A stretch of DNA of 64,000 nucleotides from Mangrovimonas aestuarii (GTDB lineage: Bacteria > Bacteroidota > Bacteroidia > Flavobacteriales > Flavobacteriaceae): the NCBI RefSeq assembly GCF_028767185.1, contig NZ_JARACK010000003.1:1-64000 (forward strand), in the 5' to 3' direction. Positions 1 through 8,636 of the stretch are shown here, piece after piece. The position numbers were made by a program, and so were the translations under genes. How positions within the stretch are numbered: the first letter of the stretch is position 1; the number at the start of each line of letters is the position of its first letter. Below the pieces are notes generated by a model that saw only the letters and a list, made by a program, of their open reading frames with translations, made no database searches and was not told the DNA's origin.

Positions 1-2429
1 CCAAGAATGGCTGCATTCTGTGATGTTAGGTCGAAGGTCTCAAAACCATCGTTGCTCACGTCGTCACAAACTACCATATTATCAGGTTGTGTTGCTTCAG
101 CACGTGGGTGAACAATTAAGTTAAATACTGGAGTATCTGGAACGGTTGGACAACCGTTAACTGTATGCACCAATCTGATATAGATAGGTTGTGGTCCTCC
201 AGGAATATTATTATATGGACTTACCAATGCATCAACTCCTGCATCTGCATCTGCGAAAGAATCGTGGTAAGTAACTGTATAGTTGGCAACTTCAATTGGA
301 CCAAGAATTGCCAACGTTTGGGCATCTAAATCAAAAGCCTCTGTACCGTCATTACTAACATCGTCACAAGTTTCCAAATCCGCTACAGGATTCAAAATTG
401 GTGAGAATAGAATATCTAAAGTAAATGTAGCAGTAGCATAACAATCTGCTCCAGGATAGTCAATTCTAACATAAATCACCTCATCATCTGTACCTGAGTA
501 AGTCTCTGGTGTTGGAATTGGGTTTACATCGGCATCAGCGTCGGCTTGAGAATTATGAAAAGTAATCTCAAATTCATCAGCGTTATCCTGAGTTCCCAGT
601 ATAAGAGATTCGTTATAGGTTAAATCAAACATATAAGGTGGAGCACCAGGATCACACATTGCCATATCCTCTACTTCAACAATTTCCGGGCTTGGATAAA
701 ATTCCACATAAACAGAATCTGAAGTAAAACAATCATCAGAAAGAATAATCTCTACAGCATAAGTACCAGACTCGTATACCGTAATTGTGTGGTTTACTTC
801 TCCTGTCATCACAATTCCGTCATGGTACCAAATATGGTCACCATCTCCAGCAGGAACATTTGTGCTTAAAGTAACACCCTCATCTTCACAATAAGTGTTA
901 TTAGCAGCAATGGTAAGATCGTCTCCTAATTCACCACCTAAATTAAAACTACCTCCGTTTAGAAAAACAACTGAATCTAAAATCGAGTCATTATCGTCGG
1001 CAACTACCAGTTTAATCGTATAAAGCGTATATGGCGTTACGTTACCTATTGCGGTCATAGGCACTGTAGTTCCCTTAATATTAGTTGGGGCATTAGCAGC
1101 CGGCAACCCTCCAAAGCCATAATACTCGCCGAAATATTGTTCGTTAGCAGAAGCACACCCCCCATTCCATTGATTATCTCTTACTGAGAACACAGATATA
1201 GGTGTAGTGGTTCCTGGAACAACGGCTAAATTGGTTTGAACTCCAGTAGCCTCTTCTGTTAACAAGAATGCAAAAGCATCTGAATATCCACATTGGTAGG
1301 TTCCATATTCTTCTGATCCAAAAATAAAATCAAAACTAATTTGATTTGCCAGTGGAATGAAGCTAAATTCTATATAAGAAGCATTATTGGTAGTTCCAGG
1401 ATCTACCCATGGCATTAAGCCTTCTAAATCTGCATCCCCAGGCCAAGCACCACTTCCGCTACTAGCATTTCCTGTTTCAGGACCAGCAGCGTCCTCACAT
1501 TTACCAGATGATAAAATCACCCCGTAATCGAAAGGAAAATTAGAGCCACTTTTCCAGAAATATCCAATACCGTCAAAAGAAGTTCCAAAATTGGTACCTG
1601 TAACCCCCACAATATTATCGGTATCGGCACAGCCACTATCAATAAGTACATCTTGTACAAGTTCAATATCTGTAAACATGTCTGCGTCAACCTGTACATA
1701 AGGCGCTAGCACTTCTACTTGTATGGTATCTGTACCACTACACCCTGTTGGATTGTTATCTGAAGCTGTGAACGTAACAGTATAAACACCTGGTGTTGAC
1801 GGATAAACGTAAGTTACGGTTTGCCCCGTTAGTGAATTTCCATTTCCAAATGACCAGGTATAAGTAGCAGAAGAATCGTCGTCTGAAAAGGTACCACTAC
1901 CAGAAAAAGTAATGCTATCTCCTGGACTAACAACTACTACACCATCTGCATTAGCAGGAGGGTTTGTACTATCAATAGAAGCAGTAATGTCTTGACAAGC
2001 CATACCACAAAGTATGTCGGCACTCCAACCTTGGCCAGAAGCTGCCGCATCACTGATAAACTCTAAAGTTAAACACCCGCTTGTGTTGGATGGTGAGGCT
2101 GTTACAGTGCCAGGACTGTTTGCCGATCCACCCCCAGACCAAGTTCCTAATTGTGGAGCAGCTGTACTATCACCATCGTAAATTGTTAACGAGTCTGCGT
2201 TAATCTGCGTGCTGAAAGTCTGAAAAACCAATTGAACAAAGTCTCCTGAAGCATCAGGACAAATGGTCATTACAGTAGTTTCATTGTTTCCGTAGTTACC
2301 AAATTCCCCACCACTATCGAACAGGGTACCGGAGCAGGCGTTAAACGTTCCATCTGCCATTGAGAGGTCTTGAGAAAAGACATTCAGGCACATTAGAAAT
2401 AAAGTAGATACAAGTAAAATTCTCTTCAT
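1..2429 (-). CDS. Choice-of-anchor-L surface protein, C-terminus cut by window edge
   Basis: An open frame of about 809 codons runs from ATG at 2429 to the window edge with no stop seen at the points I translated. The start encodes a signal peptide (MKRILLVSTLFLMCLNVFSQ). A CUB-like region with TICPDASGD follows (about 25-140), then a PKD-like domain (about 145-240), then a choice-of-anchor-L region beginning near YVQVDADMFTD, an Ig-like segment and repeats of about 75 residues. The order matches the complete neighbour at 2803-5874, so it is a tandem paralogue. By analogy the missing C-terminus should carry a T9SS sorting domain, but that is inference. The protein is probably exported and surface-exposed. 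Its ligand is unknown. Confidence 0.85.
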   Translation of the reverse strand, partial: MKRILLVSTLFLMCLNVFSQDLSMADGTFNACSGTLFDSGGEFGNYGNNETTVMTICPDASGDFVQLVFQTFSTQINADSLTIYDGDSTAAPQLGTWSGGGSANSPGTVTASPSNTSGCLTLEFISDAAASGQGWSADILCGMACQDITASIDSTNPPANADGVVVVSPGDSITFSGSGTFSDDDSSATYTWSFGNGNSLTGQTVTYVYPSTPGVYTVTFTASDNNPTGCSGTDTIQVEVLAPYVQVDADMFTDIELVQDVLIDSGCADTDNIVGVTGTNFGTSFDGIGYFWKSGSNFPFDYGVILSSGKCEDAAGPETGNASSGSGAWPGDADLEGLMPWVDPGTTNNASYIEFSFIPLANQISFDFIFGSEEYGTYQCGYSDAFAFLLTEEATGVQTNLAVVPGTTTPISVFSVRDNQWNGGCASANEQYFGEYYGFGGLPAANAPTNIKGTTVPMTAIGNVTPYTLYTIKLVVADDNDSILDSVVFLNGGSFNLGGELGDDLTIAANNTYCEDEGVTLSTNVPAGDGDHIWYHDGIVMTGEVNHTITVYESGTYAVEIILSDDCFTSDSVYVEFYPSPEIVEVEDMAMCDPGAPPYMFDLTYNESLILGTQDNADEFEITFHNSQADADADVNPIPTPETYSGTDDEVIYVRIDYPGADCYATATFTLDILFSPILNPVADLETCDDVSNDGTEAFDLDAQTLAILGPIEVANYTVTYHDSFADADAGVDALVSPYNNIPGGPQPIYIRLVHTVNGCPTVPDTPVFNLIVHPRAEATQPDNMVVCDDVSNDGFETFDLTSQNAAIL

Positions 2430-2802
2430 TGGATGTTACTTTTTTGGGGCCAAAAAAAATTAACAATGAAAACACCTCATTCTCAAAAAAATAAACCTTT
2501 TGGAAATGTCAACAATGCTTAAATAGTTTCAACCCAATTTTAAAGGAGGCGAAATTTAGTAAATTTTAAGGAAATTGTTAAATAATTTTTAATTAATCCT
2601 TCAAGGAAGCGACGTCTTACAAATATTTAACGTTAATAACATACTTGATATTGTATTTATTGTTTTTAATATCCTCTCAAAAAACCCAAAATCATTGATA
2701 AAATAAAAAAATAAGGTGCTTTAAAAATTTATAAAGCACCTTATGACAATTAGTTAATAAAATATTTTCACACCTATAATTACTTACTTAGTTTATAGGA
2801 AA
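2430..2802. other. Intergenic region between tandem surface-protein genes
   Basis: These 373 bases are very AT-rich. They hold the terminator of the 2803-5874 gene at 2711-2744 and presumably the promoter of the 2429 gene. I found no good TAnnTTTG element reading leftward near 2429 and no convincing small gene. Confidence 0.5.
2701..2744 (-). terminator. Intrinsic terminator of the 2803-5874 gene
   Basis: Arms 2711-2723 and 2732-2744 form a perfect 13-bp stem with an 8-nt loop. Read on the minus strand it is followed by a T-rich run (complement of 2701-2710). It lies 59 nt past the stop of the anchor-L gene. Confidence 0.88.
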
Positions 2803-5800
2803 TTACCTATTTACATACACCCAAGATGTATATACTTCATTATTGCCATAGTTCATAGTGAAGAAATAGGTCCCAACTGGCAACTCATCTCCTCCATCAG
2901 ACTGGCCAAACCACTCGTTTGTATAGTCTGATTTAGAATACACTAGAGTACCATATCGGTTGTATATATTAATTTCTGTAACGTTCAAACCGCTTAGGTC
3001 GAAATTATCATTGAACCCGTCATTGTTTGGCGTAATAACTTGAGGAATTATACAGTTTTCAACTTGCTCCACCAAAACGTCTGCAGAGCTGACACAACCA
3101 GAATCAATGAATTCTACTTGAACAGTATAAGTCCCCGCTTGTGAAACTGGAAGTGACAACTCATTTTCACCAGGAATTTCAACAGTTCCTTTAAACCACG
3201 TAATAATAACTTCATCTTCAGAGAAATTATCAGCATCTGCCGTTACCGTTACCGGTGAAATTGCTGTTGCACAAATCTGGTAGTCTCTATCGAAACTAAC
3301 TTCTGGCACCTCATCTGCAAAGGTCTCAAATGTAGTTATAGCGGTACATGAAGTTGTATTACCTTCCACTAGAACATAGACAGTTTCACCTGCTGTTTCA
3401 TAAGATGTTGGGTCTGAAATTGCATTGGCATTATTTTCAGCATCTTCCTGAGAAGTAAAATACGATACCGTTACGTCACTAATACCTTGAATAATATCGG
3501 CTTCGTTTTGAGTTAAATCAACAATAGTTGTACCATCGCTTGATGCACAATCAGACAAATCATTAGCCTGACCTAGCTCCAGACCAGGGATAACCTCTAA
3601 ATCAAAACTTGTTGTACCAAAACAGTCTGAGGTTGTTCCACTTGTATCCTCAACCCTTACATAAACAGTTTCACCAGTTGAAGTATAATCATCTGGATTA
3701 GCAATAGGATTCGATCCCGCATCTGCATCTGCCTGAGATGTATAATAAGTTACTGTCATTCCAGTATAACCTGCTAAAATATCTTCTTCATTGAATGTTA
3801 AATTAAATGAAGCACTACCATTATCATCATCACAACCTTGTAAGGTTTGCGGAGCACCTAAAGGCAACCCATCACCAACAGTCAATTCGAAAGTAGCCAC
3901 TTCATAACAGTCTGAAAATGGAAAATCTATTCTGGCGTAAATAATTTCACCATTAGCACCCGGGTAAGCTTCTGGGTTTGTAATAAGACCTTCGTCATCA
4001 TCTGCATCTTCCTGAGAGATATGGTAAGTTACCACAAAATCTGCAGCATTATCTTGTGTTCCGGTAATTATAGCATCGTTTACTGTTAAATCAAAAAGGT
4101 AAGGCTGCGGTTCTGAATCACAAATAAACAAGTTTGAAATATCCTGAACTTCCGGGTTTGGATAAAACTCCACAATAATAGAGTCTGTAGCATCACACGA
4201 TCCATTTAAATCTAAACTGAAAGAATAGGTTCCCGATTCTGAAACTACTAACGAAGAACTTGCTTCTCCGGCAATTTCCACACCATCTTTATACCAAACA
4301 TGGTTTCCATCACCAATAAAAATATTGGTATTTAAGGTTATAGAATTCCCTTCACAAGTAGTATTTTGATTTGCAATAGTAATATCTGGACCGAGGTCTC
4401 CACCTAAATCGAAACTTCCTCCCTCAATAAATACAGCAGAATCATAAGCATGATCATTATCATCAGCCACAACCAATTTTATCTTATATAGATTATTTGG
4501 AGTTACTGCAGATGAAGCCGTTAATGGCACGGTGTGCCCCTTAAAGTCAATTGGAGCATTATCTGTTGGAAAACCTCCTGTACCAAAGTAGGCAGCAAAA
4601 TATTCTGGATTAACAGACTCACAACTAGAATTATATGCTTGATCACGAACTGTAAACACAGACACAGGCTCTGTAGTTCCAGGGATAACAGCTAAGTTAG
4701 TAGTTACTCCAGTTGTCATATCTGTCAACAAAAACGCAAATGCATCAGAGAAACCACATTGATATGTACCGTACTCCTCTGCAGCGAAAATATAATTAAA
4801 ACTGATGAAATCGGTTAATGGCACAAAATCGAACTCCATATATGTTGCATCGTTTGTTGTACCTGGATCAACCCAAGGCATCAAAGCCTCTAAATCAGCA
4901 TCTCCTTGCCAATTTCCAGTACTAATGATACCTGATTCAGGTCCCTCAGCTTGCTCACAGTCTCCAGACTGTAAAATTATTCCATACTCAAATGGGAAAT
5001 TGGCACCACTTCTTTCAAAGTACCCTATTCCATCAACATCACCAAAATTAGTTCCAGTTTGAGTTACTAAATTATCCATACCTGCACAAGCGCCTCCCAA
5101 AAGGATATCGGAAATCAATTCCTCATCTGTATATTGATCGGCGTCAACAGAAACATACCCCTGAAGCACATTTACAGTAATAGTGTCTTGATTGAAACAA
5201 CCTGTTGGATTTGGATCACTAACAGTAAAAGTAACCGTATATGTTCCCGCAAAAGAATAAGCGTGATTTACTTCTGTACCAGACATAGCTCCACCATCTC
5301 CAAAAATCCAGTTATAAGAGGCTCCGGCTCCCGATTCTGAGAACGTTGCACTACCAAAAAAATCTATGTTTTGTCCGATTTCAACTTCTATGACACCACT
5401 CCCATCTGCTGGAGGGTCTGTAGAATCGATACTAGCAACGATGTCTTGACACTCTACCAAACAGTTAATACTGGCCTCCCAACCTGGAGCTCCTAATGAC
5501 CCAAAACTAGAAAACTCAAAAGTCAGGCAGCTCGAAACATTAGTATCACTTGGAGTAATTTCACCAGGGCTATTGGTGCCTTGGTATGACCCGATTACAG
5601 GAGCTGAAGTATCTGCTCCATCATAGATAGTAAGAGTACCAAAACCTGGCTGTAAACTAAACACAGAAAAATCTATTGTTAGTGTACCTGTACCGGAGTC
5701 TGGGCAAATAGTTGTTATTATTGTTCCTCCAGGAGTATAATTGGAGTTAGGTCCTCCCGGATCGAAAAAGGAACCTGTACATTGGTTGAAGGTTCCATCT

Positions 5801-5874
5801 TGCATAATAATATCCTGAGCAAATACTCCAAAGGATAAAAAAGGCATCATTAAAAAAAGTAGAATCTTTTTCAT
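2803..5874 (-). CDS. Choice-of-anchor-L protein with T9SS type B sorting domain
   Basis: This 1023-residue secreted protein starts with a signal peptide (MKKILLFLMMPFLSFGVFAQ). It continues with a CUB-like region (about 25-135), a PKD domain (about 145-235, with GTYTVTFTVSD), a choice-of-anchor-L domain (about 240-545), an Ig-like segment (about 545-615), and three repeats of about 75 residues sharing the pattern TYYTSQADAD ... GETVYVRVE (about 640-890). The last 75 or so residues (PQVITPNNDGFND, NIYNRYG, LPVGTYFF) are a classic type B T9SS sorting domain. The family is exported by T9SS to the cell surface or medium, and SprA of that system is encoded at 26191-33672. No catalytic motif is visible, so an adhesive or structural role is likely. 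It has its own terminator at 2711-2744. Confidence 0.9.
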   Translation of the reverse strand: MKKILLFLMMPFLSFGVFAQDIIMQDGTFNQCTGSFFDPGGPNSNYTPGGTIITTICPDSGTGTLTIDFSVFSLQPGFGTLTIYDGADTSAPVIGSYQGTNSPGEITPSDTNVSSCLTFEFSSFGSLGAPGWEASINCLVECQDIVASIDSTDPPADGSGVIEVEIGQNIDFFGSATFSESGAGASYNWIFGDGGAMSGTEVNHAYSFAGTYTVTFTVSDPNPTGCFNQDTITVNVLQGYVSVDADQYTDEELISDILLGGACAGMDNLVTQTGTNFGDVDGIGYFERSGANFPFEYGIILQSGDCEQAEGPESGIISTGNWQGDADLEALMPWVDPGTTNDATYMEFDFVPLTDFISFNYIFAAEEYGTYQCGFSDAFAFLLTDMTTGVTTNLAVIPGTTEPVSVFTVRDQAYNSSCESVNPEYFAAYFGTGGFPTDNAPIDFKGHTVPLTASSAVTPNNLYKIKLVVADDNDHAYDSAVFIEGGSFDLGGDLGPDITIANQNTTCEGNSITLNTNIFIGDGNHVWYKDGVEIAGEASSSLVVSESGTYSFSLDLNGSCDATDSIIVEFYPNPEVQDISNLFICDSEPQPYLFDLTVNDAIITGTQDNAADFVVTYHISQEDADDDEGLITNPEAYPGANGEIIYARIDFPFSDCYEVATFELTVGDGLPLGAPQTLQGCDDDNGSASFNLTFNEEDILAGYTGMTVTYYTSQADADAGSNPIANPDDYTSTGETVYVRVEDTSGTTSDCFGTTSFDLEVIPGLELGQANDLSDCASSDGTTIVDLTQNEADIIQGISDVTVSYFTSQEDAENNANAISDPTSYETAGETVYVLVEGNTTSCTAITTFETFADEVPEVSFDRDYQICATAISPVTVTADADNFSEDEVIITWFKGTVEIPGENELSLPVSQAGTYTVQVEFIDSGCVSSADVLVEQVENCIIPQVITPNNDGFNDNFDLSGLNVTEINIYNRYGTLVYSKSDYTNEWFGQSDGGDELPVGTYFFTMNYGNNEVYTSWVYVNR

Positions 5875-6104
5875 TTGGTTGAGATTAATTTTAGGCTTTA
5901 TCTATAATGTTAAATTTTACTTAACATCACTTAACTTGCGAATATATAAATTTTCAACATAACACTAAACTTTCGTTAAAATAAATAATGTTTAACTGAA
6001 ATTAACGCAGTGATTCTATTCTTTGTTTCGTAATACAGAAAGCATAAAGACAATCTATATCTCTAAACATCAACGAAATTCTAATTATTTCGACTTCAAT
6101 TTAC

Positions 6105-6112
6105 TAATTTTG
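6105..6112 (+). promoter_or_regulatory. Promoter -7 element of the Nfu-like gene
   Basis: TAATTTTG fits the Bacteroidota -7 consensus TAnnTTTG and ends 14 nt before the ATG at 6127. No clear TTG sits at the -33 spacing. Confidence 0.55.
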
Positions 6113-6126
6113 CCAAAAATTAAGCT

Positions 6127-7029
6127 ATGAGCAATTACACAATACAAATAAAAGAGACCAACACACCCACTATAATAAAATTTGAGTGCAATCAATTTAT
6201 TACCAAGCACCAAAGTTTTGAATTCAATAATATTGATGAAGCGAAACCTTCACCATTAGCACAACAGTTATTTTATTTACCATTTGTAAAAAAGGTTTAC
6301 ATCTCGGGGAACTTTATTGCTGTAGAGCGTTATAATATTGTTGAATGGAGTGATGTTCAAGATGAGGTAGCAACTCAAATTCAAGAGTATTTAAATAATG
6401 GAGGTATTGTGGTTCAGGAAACGGCGCAGCCTAAAAAAGTACCAGTAACGGTTTATGCAGAAAGCACACCTAACCCGAGCGTAATGAAATTTGTAGCCAA
6501 CAAAAAATTGGTTACGGCATCATTTGAATTCACTTCAATAGACGAGGCTAAACTATCACCTTTAGCTACAGAGTTATTTCATTTGCCATTTGTTAAAAGT
6601 GTGTTTTTAGATGAGAATTACGTATCAATCACCAAATTTGATGTTGCCGAGTGGAATGATATCACTTTGGAAATTCGTGAATTTATTCGTTCGTTCATTG
6701 AAAACGGGAAAGATGTTGTTTTGCCAGAGGCTAAGGAAATATTAAACAAAACCCCCGAACAACTTGATGCTAGTTTTGAAAACCTCGACGAAACTTCAAA
6801 ACAAATCATAAACATATTAGAGGAATATGTAAAACCAGCTGTAGCCAGTGATGGAGGAAACATACAATTTGAGTCGTACGACGCTGAAAATAAATCCGTA
6901 AAGGTTATTTTGCAAGGCGCCTGTAGTGGTTGTCCATCGTCTACATTTACCTTAAAGAACGGTATAGAAAACATGCTTAAGGAAATGCTTAAGGACAAGG
7001 TAAACACTGTGGAGGCTATAAACGGATAA
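6127..7029 (+). CDS. Nfu-type Fe-S cluster protein with duplicated N domain
   Basis: The 300-residue protein has two Nfu N-terminal (scaffold) domains in tandem, about 1-95 and 103-195. Both carry the pattern SFEF..IDEAK.SPLA..LF.LPFVK. A C-terminal NifU-like domain (about 220-300) holds the cluster-binding pair C266-S-G-C269. Nfu proteins carry assembled Fe-S clusters to client apoproteins in the cytoplasm. The gene stands alone, has its own promoter-like element and ends at an intrinsic terminator. The suf genes lie more than 40 kb away, and SdhB and QueG in this window are plausible clients. The second N copy keeps the usual ESTPNPSVMKF motif, while the first copy has diverged there. Confidence 0.88.
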   Translation: MSNYTIQIKETNTPTIIKFECNQFITKHQSFEFNNIDEAKPSPLAQQLFYLPFVKKVYISGNFIAVERYNIVEWSDVQDEVATQIQEYLNNGGIVVQETAQPKKVPVTVYAESTPNPSVMKFVANKKLVTASFEFTSIDEAKLSPLATELFHLPFVKSVFLDENYVSITKFDVAEWNDITLEIREFIRSFIENGKDVVLPEAKEILNKTPEQLDASFENLDETSKQIINILEEYVKPAVASDGGNIQFESYDAENKSVKVILQGACSGCPSSTFTLKNGIENMLKEMLKDKVNTVEAING

Positions 7030-7092
7030 TACAATTTGTCCATAATAAAGTGTCTTTTAACTAAAAGAAAAGCCACTCGCACAGAATGAAAT

Positions 7093-7121
7093 AAAACGCT
7101 TCTTGATAGGAAGCGTTTTTT
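7093..7121 (+). terminator. Intrinsic terminator after the Nfu-like gene
   Basis: Arms 7093-7102 and 7110-7119 form a 10-bp stem with loop ttgatag, followed by more T. The TTG in its loop is also at the right place to be the -33 box of the next gene's promoter. Confidence 0.85.
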
Positions 7122-7132
7122 TATTAGTTTTG
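7103..7132 (+). promoter_or_regulatory. Promoter of the MscS gene
   Basis: TTG at 7103-7105 is separated by 19 nt from TAGTTTTG at 7125-7132, an exact match to the Bacteroidota promoter pattern. The ATG follows 20 nt later at 7153. The -33 box overlaps the preceding terminator's loop. Confidence 0.75.
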
Positions 7133-7152
7133 GGTAAATAAACACGTACATT

Positions 7153-7959
7153 ATGGAAAGTTATTTATCACAACTTAAGAATTGGATTGTTGAATATTCT
7201 CCAAAAGTCCTTTCGGCTTTTGTTATTCTTCTTGCTGGTTTGTTTATCATCAACATCTTGATGAATCTTGCCAAGCGAATTATGAAGAAGCGAGATGTAG
7301 ACATTACACTTCAGAAATTTCTAACCAACCTTTTGAGTTGGACTTTAAAAATTCTTTTGTTTGTTGTTGTTGCTTCCAACTTAGGAGTTGAGACCACCTC
7401 TTTTGCAGCCATAATTGGTGCAGCTGGTTTGGCAATTGGTTTGGCTCTTCAAGGATCGTTGGCAAATTTTGCTGGCGGTGTATTAATCATGCTTTTCAAA
7501 CCTTTCAAAGTAGGTGATTTTATTGAAGCGCAAGGTGAAATGGGTACTGTAAAGGAGATTCAAATATTCACGACTCTAATAAACACCCCACAAAATCGTT
7601 TGGTAATTGTACCTAACGGCGCTCTATCAAATGGAAATATAAGAAACTATTCTGCAGAAGAAAATATACGCGTAGATCTTACTATCGGTGTGAGCTATGA
7701 TGACGACATAAAAAAGACCAAAGAAGTTTTAATGCAAACTATTACTGCAAACCCTAAGGTACTTAAAAACCCTGCGCCTATGGTAGCTGTGAGTGAATTA
7801 GCGGACAGCTCGGTTAATTTTGCCGTACGCTCTTGGGTAAAAGGAACTGATTACTGGGATGTTTACTTTCAGCATACCGAAAACATTAAATTAGCTCTCG
7901 ATACTGCTGGCATTGAAATTCCTTACCCACATTCTGTTGAAATTCAAAAACAAGGCTAA
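7153..7959 (+). CDS. mscS: Small-conductance mechanosensitive channel (MscS family)
   Basis: At 268 residues this is a minimal MscS-type channel. Two N-terminal membrane segments (about 17-38 and 55-77) are followed by the pore helix TM3 and its glycine/alanine-rich motif (AAGLAIGLALQGSLANFAGG, about 94-113). The cytoplasmic beta domain comes next, with FKPFKVGDFIEA and VPNGALSNG. The family opens under membrane tension and releases solutes during osmotic downshock in the inner membrane. The gene has its own promoter, and its last 4 bases overlap the convergent tsaB gene with no terminator between them. Confidence 0.92.
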   Translation: MESYLSQLKNWIVEYSPKVLSAFVILLAGLFIINILMNLAKRIMKKRDVDITLQKFLTNLLSWTLKILLFVVVASNLGVETTSFAAIIGAAGLAIGLALQGSLANFAGGVLIMLFKPFKVGDFIEAQGEMGTVKEIQIFTTLINTPQNRLVIVPNGALSNGNIRNYSAEENIRVDLTIGVSYDDDIKKTKEVLMQTITANPKVLKNPAPMVAVSELADSSVNFAVRSWVKGTDYWDVYFQHTENIKLALDTAGIEIPYPHSVEIQKQG

Positions 7960-8633
7960 CCTTTAGACTTAGGCTTTAGAGCTATAAAATCTTTTAAGTA
8001 ATAAGGCTCAAAATAAGCAACGTCTTCAATATTGTTTATTTTGAGCTTTTTATAGGCAAGTGATCCTATCTCTTTGGCTGAAGGCAATTTGCCCTGATGA
8101 AAAACAGCATTTTTATGAGAAAGTAATGCTTTTGTTTTTTCGACTCCGTTTCCAATAAAATGAACCTTACCTTGATTTAGGTACTCTTCAAATGAGTTTT
8201 CGTCAAGAATTCTAGCCTCCGTATCCTTGAGACTGTTGTATTCAGAATCGAAAACAGAACAGTAAACTTCCATCCTCCTAGCATCGAGCATTGGAACGAT
8301 AAAACCATCTTCTGTTTTAACTTGACGGGACAAAGCTTCGAGTGTAGGAACAGATATTAATGGTTTGTCTAGGGAAAAACATAAACCTTTTGCTGCCGAA
8401 ACACCAATTCGTAAACCTGTATAAGAACCTGGTCCTTTACTAACAGCAACCGCATCTAAATCTCCCGTTGACAACTTATTCTCTTTTAGAATTCTATCTA
8501 TATAAACATGGAGGCGTTCTGCATGAGAATAATTATTATCATAATCTTCTAATAGAGCAAAAGTGTCTCCATACCTCGATAAAGCAACGGAGCAATTTGT
8601 TGTCGCAGTTTCAATACTTAAAATGATTCCCAC
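7956..8633 (-). CDS. tsaB: tRNA threonylcarbamoyladenosine biosynthesis protein TsaB
   Basis: The 225-residue protein starts with the ASKHA-fold signature ILSIETATTNCSVAL. It carries the TsaB motifs SHAERLH and SKGPGSYTGLRIGVSAAKGL (about 65-84). TsaB is the non-catalytic partner of TsaD in making the t6A base at position 37 of ANN-decoding tRNAs. It starts 3 nt after the stop of the upstream efflux adaptor gene, so it is probably the last gene of the exporter transcript. That places an essential tRNA-modification gene behind an efflux operon. Its 3' end overlaps the convergent mscS gene. Confidence 0.93.
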   Translation of the reverse strand: MGIILSIETATTNCSVALSRYGDTFALLEDYDNNYSHAERLHVYIDRILKENKLSTGDLDAVAVSKGPGSYTGLRIGVSAAKGLCFSLDKPLISVPTLEALSRQVKTEDGFIVPMLDARRMEVYCSVFDSEYNSLKDTEARILDENSFEEYLNQGKVHFIGNGVEKTKALLSHKNAVFHQGKLPSAKEIGSLAYKKLKINNIEDVAYFEPYYLKDFIALKPKSKG

Positions 8634-8636
8634 TAT

